Positions 14,790 through 20,685 of a DNA stretch of 20,685 nt are shown piece after piece. The stretch lies in NCBI GenBank assembly GCA_034434915.1, contig DAOTYE010000073.1:1-20685 (forward strand), given 5' to 3'. Below the pieces are notes generated by a model. The model did not search any database, was not told the origin of the DNA, and saw nothing but the letters and a program-made list of their open reading frames with translations. How positions within the stretch are numbered: position 1 is the stretch's first letter; each line of letters begins with the position of its first letter. Origin of the DNA: DAOTYE01 sp034434915. GTDB taxonomy: Bacteria > Chloroflexota > Dehalococcoidia > Dehalococcoidales > RBG-16-60-22. The position numbers and the translations under genes are program-made.

Positions 14790-16055
14790 CTATTTTGCTC
14801 CTTTTATGCCGCCGCGGTATTCTATCACCATCTGGCGCATCCGCTCGGCGAGGTCATCCACGCGGTAGACATAATCACGACCGTAGAACTCAATGCGGGC
14901 GGGGAGGTCTTTCAGCCCCTCTTTCATGATTTCCATTGATTCCGCCTCTTTATTGCCGGCAAGCAAGATAATGACCGGGAAGCCGGGGCGGTCTTTCAGC
15001 TCTTCCCGCAGGGCTTTCACCAGGGCATGGGCGTGGTGCCACTGCTCCTGGTTGCCGATGGAGGCACCCATCAGGATGTAGCCGTCAATATTGGGCTGGG
15101 AAAAAATAATTTTCACGATGCGGTATACCTTGGAGGCAGTGGGATTACCGCTGGTGTCCGCGTAATCAGCGATTTTGAGACCATGCCGTATGAGCGCGTC
15201 AGCGCCGAGCATGGCTCCGCCGCCGCCCAGTCCGTGAAAACCCAGATAGCCCTCGCCGGGCTGGAAGTCCTGAACCATCTGGACGAAGTACCCGATGCCG
15301 CGGTAGTCTTTGTCTTCCACTTTCCAGGCGATTCTCTCCAGTTCGGTAGGCTCCCGTCCGATATCACGGGGATAGGCGATGTCCAGCTCCGGATTTCTGA
15401 ATACGGACGCCTCGTCTATGACGATGTGACAGTCAGCGGCGTAGATTTTGTCTTCTCTGGTTAGGACGATGGGGTTTATTTCCGCACTGCGGCAGCTGTA
15501 TTTGCGGAAGGTCTGGTAAAGACCGTGGAGAAGCTGGCTCAAAGGCGTCACGATTTGCCTGGCAACATCAAGGCGTGAGACAATTTCCTTTGCCCCATCC
15601 AGGGAAAGCCCGCTGAGGATGTCTATATTCTGGCTGGTGATGGTCTCCGGGAACTGTGCCGCAATCTCTTCAATGCCTGTGCCGCCTCTGGTGCTGAACA
15701 TGATAACCGGTCCCTTGACCTTGTAGGAATCATTGACGATGACGCTGGCATAGAACTCCCGGGCAATATCAAGCTTTTCCTCTACGAGGACTTTTTCCAC
15801 CTTCTGCCCTTTGATGTCTTTGCCCAGCATTTCCCGGGCAACCTTTTCTGCGGCGCCGGGGCTATCAGCGAACTTGATGCCGCCTGCCTGAGCCCGGCCG
15901 GTAACACCCACCTGGGCTTTGATGACCACCGGACGCTTCAGCTTCTGAGCAATATCGCGGGTTTCCTCTGGCGTATTGGCGATGTTACCTTGTGGCACTG
16001 CCACTCCCAGGCTGGCGAGCAGTTTCTTCCCCTGATACTCAAGGAGTTTTGGCAT
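14790..16055 (-). CDS. SucC-like ATP-grasp beta subunit of an acyl-CoA ligase
   Basis: A 421-residue protein of succinyl-CoA synthetase beta-subunit type, longer than the roughly 390 residues of ordinary SucC. The ATP-grasp domain occupies about 1-235: LLEYQGKKLLASLGV at the start, Lys46, the glycine-rich GRAQAGG loop (53-59), and metal-site residues Glu192 and Asn194 in AEINP with Asp208. The C-terminal ligase domain shows GFHGLGGGGAMLGAD (272-286) and DTSGNPTASKV (300-310), which replaces the usual DVGG-type loop. With the SucD-like partner it would form an acyl-CoA from an acid, CoA and ATP or GTP. It lies 14 bases after the amidase gene. Malate-CoA ligase and itaconate/succinate-CoA ligase are the closest known roles. 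Confidence 0.88.
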   Translation of the reverse strand: MPKLLEYQGKKLLASLGVAVPQGNIANTPEETRDIAQKLKRPVVIKAQVGVTGRAQAGGIKFADSPGAAEKVAREMLGKDIKGQKVEKVLVEEKLDIAREFYASVIVNDSYKVKGPVIMFSTRGGTGIEEIAAQFPETITSQNIDILSGLSLDGAKEIVSRLDVARQIVTPLSQLLHGLYQTFRKYSCRSAEINPIVLTREDKIYAADCHIVIDEASVFRNPELDIAYPRDIGREPTELERIAWKVEDKDYRGIGYFVQMVQDFQPGEGYLGFHGLGGGGAMLGADALIRHGLKIADYADTSGNPTASKVYRIVKIIFSQPNIDGYILMGASIGNQEQWHHAHALVKALREELKDRPGFPVIILLAGNKEAESMEIMKEGLKDLPARIEFYGRDYVYRVDDLAERMRQMVIEYRGGIKGAK

Positions 16056-16069
16056 GGGCGCTCAACTCC

Positions 16070-17431
16070 TTATTTGAGCGGCGGCTTAAGGTGTACGTTA
16101 AGTGCTTTTTCACACCACCGCGCCGCGGCGAGCAGTTTGTCCTCAGCTTTCGCCGGACCGGTGAGCTGAATGGCAAGCGGCAGGCCATCTTTGTTCAAGC
16201 CGATGGGCAGGCTGATGGCAGGCAGTCCGAGGATTGACCATGGCGCCTGCATGACAGGGTCGCCGGTGGAGCCCAGTCCCCTTGGTGCGGCGCCGGTGGT
16301 GCAGGGGGTGAGCAGGACATCACACTGGGTGAAGAGGGACTTGGCTTCCGCCCGGTAGCTTAGCTGTGCCTGCAGTGCTCTGGTATACTCAATAGCGCGC
16401 ACCTTCAGCCCGTTTTCCACCAGCATTTTTATGCCGGGTCGGTATTTGGCGCTGTGTTTGATGAACATAGGCTCATGATAGGCGGCGCCTTCAACAAACA
16501 TGATGAGCTTGCCGGTCTCATGGACAGCGGCGAAATCAAGCGGCGATTTAACTTCCAAAACGGTGGCGCCGGCTTTCTCCAGGCGTTTGACCGCGTCTTC
16601 CGTATGGCGGCGCATCTCCTCATCAGCGCGGGCAAAGAAATGCTGTCTCACCACGCCGATGCGTGGCGGTTTCTTCTGTTCAAGTTGGCTCAAACAATCG
16701 GGAACTGGCTCGTTCAGGCAGAATATGTCTCTGGCATCATAGCCGGCGATTGCTTGAAAGATGAGAGGGATGTCTTCCACGGTGCGGGCGAAGATACCGA
16801 TGTGGTCCAGGTTCCAGCTCACCGGCACGACGCCATAGACGCTGATACGTCCGTGCTGAGGCTTAAAGCCAATGACGCCATTATAGGCGGCGGGTCTCAG
16901 CACCGACCCCAGTGTTTGTGAGCCGAGGGCAAAGGTACACATGCCTGCGGCGACGCCGGCAGCAGAGCCTGAGCTGGAACCTCCCGGGGTGCACTCAGTG
17001 TTCCACGGGTTGCAAGTGGGCGCGGGGTCAGAGAAAGCAAACTCAGTGGTGTGCGTTTTACCCAGGATGATTGCCCCTGCTTCTTTCAGGCGTGCCGCCA
17101 CTGTGGCGTCATACTCCGGGACGAAGCCAGCCATAACCTTAGAGCCGGCTTCCGTGCGCAGTCCGGCGGTGTAGATGATGTCCTTGAGTCCCACGGGGAT
17201 GCCATGGAGGGGGCTCCTCAGCTTTCCCCTTTTTACCTCATCATCAAGGCGCTGCGCCGTTTCCTGTGCACCTTTTTTATCCAGCAGTGCCCACGCCTTG
17301 ATTTTGCTGTCTAGCGCTTCAATACGCTCCAGACAGGAGTTGAGGAGTTGCGAGGGGAGAAGCTCCTTTGTGGCGATGGCTGAAGAGGCTTCTTTCAAGG
17401 TCATTTCACAGGGCTGTTTAGATGCGTTCAA
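16070..17431 (-). CDS. amidase-signature family hydrolase (second copy)
   Basis: A 453-residue amidase signature protein with the complete Ser-cisSer-Lys triad: Lys83 (GLKD), cis-Ser152 (GGSSSGS) and nucleophile Ser176 (TLGSVLRPA), the two serines 24 residues apart as in family members. The start is TTG, because a perfect GGAGGT sits five bases upstream; the in-frame ATG at 17404 lacks such a site. The oxyanion-loop residue usually Gly is Leu174. It is distinct from the copy at 2228-3670 and is embedded in the organic-acid operon, 12 bases after the MmgE/PrpD gene. It could hydrolyse an amide to the acid used by the ligase, though this is inference. GatA is unlikely given the altered loop and the lack of gatB/gatC. 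Confidence 0.88.
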   Translation of the reverse strand: MNASKQPCEMTLKEASSAIATKELLPSQLLNSCLERIEALDSKIKAWALLDKKGAQETAQRLDDEVKRGKLRSPLHGIPVGLKDIIYTAGLRTEAGSKVMAGFVPEYDATVAARLKEAGAIILGKTHTTEFAFSDPAPTCNPWNTECTPGGSSSGSAAGVAAGMCTFALGSQTLGSVLRPAAYNGVIGFKPQHGRISVYGVVPVSWNLDHIGIFARTVEDIPLIFQAIAGYDARDIFCLNEPVPDCLSQLEQKKPPRIGVVRQHFFARADEEMRRHTEDAVKRLEKAGATVLEVKSPLDFAAVHETGKLIMFVEGAAYHEPMFIKHSAKYRPGIKMLVENGLKVRAIEYTRALQAQLSYRAEAKSLFTQCDVLLTPCTTGAAPRGLGSTGDPVMQAPWSILGLPAISLPIGLNKDGLPLAIQLTGPAKAEDKLLAAARWCEKALNVHLKPPLK

Positions 17432-17436
17432 GGTAA

Positions 17437-17442
17437 ACCTCC
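17437..17442 (-). promoter_or_regulatory. ribosome binding site deciding a TTG start
   Basis: GGAGGT on the minus strand lies five bases upstream of TTG at 17431, fixing the unusual start codon of the second amidase gene. Confidence 0.65.
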
Positions 17443-17443
17443 G

Positions 17444-18805
17444 CTATTTTTTGCTCGGGAAGCAGACAAGCTTCATGAGCTCGGAGACATCTTTCAGGCT
17501 ATCAAGGCTCATGAGAAGCTCTATGGCGCGGTCAATCTGCTTGGGTGAGAGCGTCTCGGCGGTGGCATCTTTGAATTTGGCGGTCAGCTCGGTCTCATTG
17601 AAGGGCGATGTGTGATGTCCACGCCAGGTATCCCACTTGGAGCTGAACTTCTTGCCGTTCTTGAGGATGATGGTGACAATCTCAAAGTCCTTCTCTTTTT
17701 CCCACTGCGGGCGGGGCACCACCTTCACCTTCTGGCGGGCTTCTATGAACGCGGCGGAAGCAGTCTTTTCGTCAGTGAAACTGTTAATGTCCACCCTTTT
17801 CTCAAGCAATACCGCGGCGATGGCGTGCTGGACGCTCACGCGAGCATGTTCTCCATCTGGTGGCGATGGATGGTCAAGGTCGCGGGCAAATGACGGCTTC
17901 ATCTCCACTTCCACGCTCGCCACGTCTTTGTAGTTGATGTTGTTCTCATGGACGAGCTGTAGCGCCGCTTCAATGGAACGCTGGATGTAGGAGTGGCAGG
18001 GGAAGTGCTTGGTGTCAAGGTGGTCAAAGCGCAGGTCTTTGCCGAGATTTTCCGTAAGCTTCTCAATCTGGAAATTTTCTTTTCCGGCGACGGCACTGCA
18101 GAACCCCACGCCGGAATCAGTATCTTCAAGGATGTTCTTATCCGCGTTGATGCCTGCCTTTGCCATTAATGCCGCCATGACGCCATTGCGGGCGGCGAAT
18201 CCGGTCTCAACGAAGTGCGCCATGGTGTCATGCTGGCGCAGGGTGCCGGCTGCCTGAGAGGCGGCGAGGCTCATCGCGACCATAGTCTGCTCCACGTTAA
18301 GCTTGAGCAGTTTGGCGGCGGCTATTGCCGAGCCGAAGTTACCCATCACCGGGACGGCGAAGAACCCCCTGCTGGTAGCTGTCACGCAGGCAAGCCCGAT
18401 TCTGGCTGACACCTCATGCCCGATGATTGCCGCGGTAAGGATGTCCTTCCCGGACGCCCCCAGCTTTTCTCCCAGGGTGAAAACGGCAGGGAAGATGGGC
18501 ATCACCCCCACCATTTCGGGGCGGCTGTCACCCTCCCACTCTGCCGCATGGGCGAAAGTGCCGCCGCACAGCGTGGCTTCAGCGACAGTGGTCTTGAACC
18601 CGCTGCCGAAGACGCCCGCCTCCGGCACCGCGCCCATATCCTTTACGAATTTTGACACTATCCTGCCGGCGGGAAGCGTGGAACCCCACACCATCACCCC
18701 CACATTGCTTAACGCCAGGTCTTTGGCGTATTTGATGGTCTTCTGGGGAAGGTCATAATAGGTGGTCTCTACAGCGAACTTTGCCAGCTTTTCCGTAGCA
18801 CTCAT
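17444..18805 (-). CDS. divergent MmgE/PrpD family protein
   Basis: A 453-residue member of the MmgE/PrpD fold, which includes 2-methylcitrate dehydratase and cis-aconitate decarboxylase. Family landmarks are TFAHAAEWEGD (83-93), the SGKDILTAAIIGHEVSARIGLA helix (118-139), GNFGSAIAAAKLLKLN (155-170), the ETGFAARNGVMAA segment (200-212), and KHFPCHS (266-272). The positions where known enzymes carry HALDYDD, a HP pair and a GxHxTG-type His read EWEGD, MPIFP and RGFFAV, so the usual His residues seem absent; Lys266 in the K-x-x-P motif remains. Dehydratase activity is therefore doubtful. The ATG at 18805 follows GGAGGAGGT, favouring it over the ATG at 18826. Confidence 0.85.
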   Translation of the reverse strand: MSATEKLAKFAVETTYYDLPQKTIKYAKDLALSNVGVMVWGSTLPAGRIVSKFVKDMGAVPEAGVFGSGFKTTVAEATLCGGTFAHAAEWEGDSRPEMVGVMPIFPAVFTLGEKLGASGKDILTAAIIGHEVSARIGLACVTATSRGFFAVPVMGNFGSAIAAAKLLKLNVEQTMVAMSLAASQAAGTLRQHDTMAHFVETGFAARNGVMAALMAKAGINADKNILEDTDSGVGFCSAVAGKENFQIEKLTENLGKDLRFDHLDTKHFPCHSYIQRSIEAALQLVHENNINYKDVASVEVEMKPSFARDLDHPSPPDGEHARVSVQHAIAAVLLEKRVDINSFTDEKTASAAFIEARQKVKVVPRPQWEKEKDFEIVTIILKNGKKFSSKWDTWRGHHTSPFNETELTAKFKDATAETLSPKQIDRAIELLMSLDSLKDVSELMKLVCFPSKK

Positions 18806-18809
18806 AGCT

Positions 18810-18818
18810 ACCTCCTCC
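18810..18818 (-). promoter_or_regulatory. ribosome binding site deciding the MmgE/PrpD start
   Basis: GGAGGAGGT on the minus strand, four bases before the ATG at 18805. It excludes the two upstream in-frame ATGs at 18826 and 18820, which overlap or precede it. Confidence 0.65.
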
Positions 18819-18838
18819 ATGCACAATAATGCCCTGTG

Positions 18839-18867
18839 ATTTTACCTTATCCAGTGGTAAAGCTCAA
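18839..18867 (-). promoter_or_regulatory. internal promoter upstream of the MmgE/PrpD gene
   Basis: On the minus strand TTGAGC (18867-18862), 17 bases, then TAAAAT (18844-18839). This is placed in the gap between the LarA-like and MmgE/PrpD genes and would start a transcript near 18832. The spacer includes one arm of a TTTACC/GGTAAA inverted repeat (18841-18861) overlapping the -10 box, a possible but unproven operator. Confidence 0.58.
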
Positions 18868-18896
18868 ATGGTCTGTACCGCCAGCGCAGAAACAGC

Positions 18897-20159
18897 CTAC
18901 TTATTGGCGCCGATGGGCTTACCAGCCCGGACTCCGGGGAAATACTGCACGGTCACATCAGGCAGGACGACCACTTTTGCCTTTGTGCCGTAGGTCTTCT
19001 TCAGGTCCGCCAGGACTTCAGCCCAGGTCCTTCTCCAGTTGACGAGGTGCGGCGGAGCGATGCAATCAACCGCCGCTCTTTCCGGGTAGGGAGAGAGGAT
19101 GGTGAGGCGCTTCGTGTTCGGCGGCAGGCTCTTCCGCGGGTACCAGCCCCTGCCACCCATATTCTTGCCCCAGCTCCGCGTCCAGAACATGGGGATTTGT
19201 CCCTCCGGCGTATTGAAGATGATGACCATGTCCCCACCGGCGGGCTTGAGCACCGAGGAAGCGATGAGGGGACCCAGGATGATTTCATTTGCCTTCATGT
19301 AGCAGTTGGCGATGACGATGTCAGCGTCCGGGACCAGCTCGGTGGCGTAGTGTTCGCGGGCTACTTTCACACCCACCTCATGTTCCGCGGTGGGGTTGCC
19401 CACAAAAAGGGCAGAAATTTCCCGCTTCATATTAAGGATGACATCAATTTTAACATCCAGTCCTGCCATGCGCGCCGTCTCATCAAGGTCCTGCTTGAAT
19501 GGGTTGTTGTGGCATTCGCCGATGCCGCAGAGCGGGTGGGGGGCGAAGGTGGCGTGGTTGGCGTGGATGGTCTCAATGCCCGCCACGCCGGGAAGAATGA
19601 TTTTTCCCCCGCCGCCAAATCCGCTTAACGGGTGGGGGACGATGCACCCGATGGCGATTTTAAGGTCGCACGCCATGACCTCGCTGTTGATATAGACTGG
19701 CGTGCCCTGGCTCGTCTTTCCCAGATAGGTGAGGTTTTCATAAGGGTTGTGGTTAAAGACCAGGAACCTGGCTATGGTATCGTCGCCCAGCTTCTTGCGG
19801 AAGTCCTCGGCGTTCATCGTGCCGTGACTGCCGGGTGCGCCGATGAACCGGATATTGTCATCCGGGATGCCTGCCGCGGCAAGCTCCTCCAGCACGAAGG
19901 GCACAATCTGGGCAGAGGGCGTGGGACGCGCCATGTCATCAAAGATGATGACCACTTCTTTTTTGCCCTTCGCCAGCTTCCTGATGGTCTCCGTGCCGAT
20001 GGGGTTAGCAAAGGCTTTCTTAATGGCGGCATTGCTCAACGGAGGGGCGTCATGTCCTTTCATCTGGCATACGTGGACATCCCATGAATCAGGAAAATCA
20101 ATTTCAAATTCAGTATCGCCGTACCACGGCATCTCACGCAGGGTTACTGTTTTCGGCAT
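18897..20159 (-). CDS. LarA-family nickel-pincer racemase/epimerase-like protein
   Basis: A 420-residue LarA-like protein. LarA of Lactobacillus racemises lactate using a nickel-pincer nucleotide bound to a Lys; relatives act on other 2-hydroxy acids. The key residues appear intact: Arg78 in DDMARPTPS, His112 in APGSHG, His176 and Lys186 in PHPLSGFGGGGKIILPG, and His202 in HANH. The spacings of 10 residues (His-Lys) and 16 (Lys-His) equal those in LarA (His174, Lys184, His200). The substrate is unknown; a 2-hydroxy dicarboxylate such as malate or citramalate would fit the downstream ligase and lyase. The ATG at 20159 follows GGAGAGGT; a longer TTG reading from 20204 runs into the transporter remnant. 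The cofactor-making genes larB, larC and larE are not in the window. Confidence 0.88.
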   Translation of the reverse strand: MPKTVTLREMPWYGDTEFEIDFPDSWDVHVCQMKGHDAPPLSNAAIKKAFANPIGTETIRKLAKGKKEVVIIFDDMARPTPSAQIVPFVLEELAAAGIPDDNIRFIGAPGSHGTMNAEDFRKKLGDDTIARFLVFNHNPYENLTYLGKTSQGTPVYINSEVMACDLKIAIGCIVPHPLSGFGGGGKIILPGVAGIETIHANHATFAPHPLCGIGECHNNPFKQDLDETARMAGLDVKIDVILNMKREISALFVGNPTAEHEVGVKVAREHYATELVPDADIVIANCYMKANEIILGPLIASSVLKPAGGDMVIIFNTPEGQIPMFWTRSWGKNMGGRGWYPRKSLPPNTKRLTILSPYPERAAVDCIAPPHLVNWRRTWAEVLADLKKTYGTKAKVVVLPDVTVQYFPGVRAGKPIGANK

Positions 20160-20164
20160 AATGC

Positions 20165-20172
20165 ACCTCTCC
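20165..20172 (-). promoter_or_regulatory. ribosome binding site deciding the LarA-like start
   Basis: GGAGAGGT on the minus strand lies five bases upstream of the ATG at 20159. It favours this start over the TTG at 20204. Confidence 0.6.
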
Positions 20173-20184
20173 ACTGTTTTTATT

Positions 20185-20393
20185 TTACATCGCTGGCAGG
20201 GCAATTAGAAAAAAGCAGGTGCCAATCATGAAGTTGATGTCAAACGCCCAGACAGCAGGTGTGCTGAAAGGATGCGGGAGATGACATCACAGGCGATGAT
20301 GATAATCAGGGTTATGGTGAGCCACGCGGTGAGCTTGCTTACTCGCTCAATAAACCGGTCAATACCCTTCACAACAGCCTCAATTGTGCCCAT
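20185..20393 (-). pseudogene. remnant of a TRAP transporter small permease (DctQ-like), frameshifted and truncated
   Basis: From an ATG at 20393 with AGGGAG four bases upstream, the minus strand encodes 55 residues beginning MGTIEAVVKGIDRFIERVSK, followed by a hydrophobic helix ending IIIACDVISRIL, then stops at 20226. In a second frame, directly continuing the similarity, bases 20250-20185 encode WAFDINFMIGTCFFLIALPAM and stop. Together these give the N-terminal pattern of DctQ proteins: an amphipathic start, first membrane helix, dVisR, then W-afd and the second helix. The change of frame lies near 20250. Only about 70 of the usual 150-190 residues remain. TRAP transporters import organic acids using a DctP binding protein and DctM; neither is visible here. 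A single-base sequencing error could explain the shift but not the early end. Confidence 0.65.
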
Positions 20394-20417
20394 GAAACTC
20401 CCTGGGGTTGGCGCCAG

Positions 20418-20436
20418 ACCCTTTCCTGTAAAGGGT
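20418..20436 (-). terminator. stem-loop after the ketopantoate reductase-like gene
   Basis: Perfect 7-bp inverted repeat ACCCTTT/AAAGGGT with a 5-base loop, starting five bases after the stop codon. No T-run follows on the minus strand, so it may be an mRNA stem-loop and not a true terminator. Confidence 0.35.
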
Positions 20437-20440
20437 TGCG

Positions 20441-20685
20441 CTACATCTTCAGGTAAGGTTTCAACGTCTCCAGATTGTGCGGACCGGGTTTTGCCTCCCC
20501 CGTTTCAATTTTCCTGGTGAGGTTAAGGACCGCCTCGTTCATGGGGGTGGGGATGCCCAGCTCTTTGCTTTTATTGACGATGATGCCGTTGAGGTAGTCC
20601 ACCTCGGTCCGCCTGCCTTTGATAATGTCCTGAAGGAGGGAAGGGCGGTCAGGTGCGCCCACCTTCTGCGCCACATCAGGGTATC
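20441..20685 (-). CDS. ketopantoate reductase (PanE/ApbA)-like protein, C-terminal fragment
   Basis: The frame is open to the window edge, so only the last 80 or so residues are present; the apparent GTG start at 20674 is internal. The segment PSLLQDIIKGRRTEVDYLNG followed by KELGIPTPMNEAVLNL is characteristic of the helical C-terminal domain of the 2-dehydropantoate 2-reductase family. The N-terminal NADPH-binding domain lies outside the window. Family members in organic-acid loci often are not true pantothenate enzymes, so a reductase of another 2-oxo acid is possible. It leads the minus-strand gene string that continues with the transporter remnant and LarA-like gene. Confidence 0.85.
   Translation of the reverse strand, partial: YPDVAQKVGAPDRPSLLQDIIKGRRTEVDYLNGIIVNKSKELGIPTPMNEAVLNLTRKIETGEAKPGPHNLETLKPYLKM

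Noticed and set aside
16070..17431. Glutamyl-tRNA amidotransferase subunit A (GatA)
   Set aside because: The core loop is TLGS instead of TGGS, there are no gatB/gatC genes, and it sits in a metabolic operon; a general amidase is the safer call.
12640..18805. Methylcitrate cycle (prp) operon
   Set aside because: A PrpD-fold protein is present, but there is no methylcitrate synthase or methylisocitrate lyase of PrpB type, and the PrpD-like protein lacks the usual catalytic motifs.
19047..19628. 193-codon plus-strand frame opposite the LarA-like gene
   Set aside because: Antisense shadow; the sense strand encodes all LarA catalytic residues.
20441..20674. A complete 77-residue protein
   Set aside because: The frame continues open through the window edge and matches only the C-terminal domain of a longer reductase, so it is a cut gene.

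Overview
The window is a dense bacterial chromosomal segment of fairly high GC with almost no empty DNA. Gene content (gyrB, folE, hom-thrC, a DUF58/MoxR cluster, many CoA and organic-acid enzymes) and the interspersed palindromic repeats would fit a Chloroflexota/Dehalococcoidia-like anaerobe. That placement is an impression from protein style, not a proven assignment. No rRNA, tRNA, CRISPR array, integrase or transposase gene was seen, and no gene-free stretch exceeds 300 bases.

Layout. (1) Bases 1-3670, plus strand: a well-formed sigma70-type promoter and gyrB, then a 73-bp palindrome-ended repeat and an amidase-signature hydrolase. (2) 3754-4413, plus strand: a two-gene toxin-antitoxin module (ribbon-helix-helix antitoxin and MazF/PemK toxin) with its own promoter. 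(3) 12576 down to 4483, minus strand: a strong promoter followed by a membrane-anchored two-domain parvulin-type isomerase, homoserine dehydrogenase, threonine synthase, a DUF58 protein, a polytopic DUF4129 membrane protein and a MoxR ATPase, tightly packed and partly overlapping. After a stem-loop and a repeat-like palindrome comes folE. (4) 20685 down to 12640, minus strand: the 3' end of a ketopantoate reductase-like gene, a frameshifted and truncated remnant of a TRAP-transporter small permease, a LarA-family (nickel-pincer) racemase-like enzyme, an internal promoter, a divergent MmgE/PrpD protein, a second amidase, and an overlapping four-gene block: ATP-grasp (SucC-like) ligase subunit, 7-cysteine Fe-S-like protein, SucD-like ligase subunit, and CitE/malyl-CoA-lyase-like aldolase. 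A terminator-like hairpin follows.

How region 4 may work (inference): the SucC/SucD-like pair would activate a dicarboxylic or hydroxy-acid substrate to a CoA thioester, and the CitE-like lyase would cleave the resulting 3-hydroxyacyl-CoA to acetyl-CoA (or another acyl-CoA) plus a 2-oxo acid. The LarA-like enzyme could interconvert stereoisomers of the 2-hydroxy acid, the MmgE/PrpD and amidase proteins could supply or modify the acid, and the decayed TRAP gene points to past uptake of an organic acid. Malate/malyl-CoA and itaconate/citramalyl-CoA chemistry are the nearest known precedents, but no exact substrate can be read from the sequence. The most unusual element is the small cysteine-rich protein encoded between the two ligase subunits.
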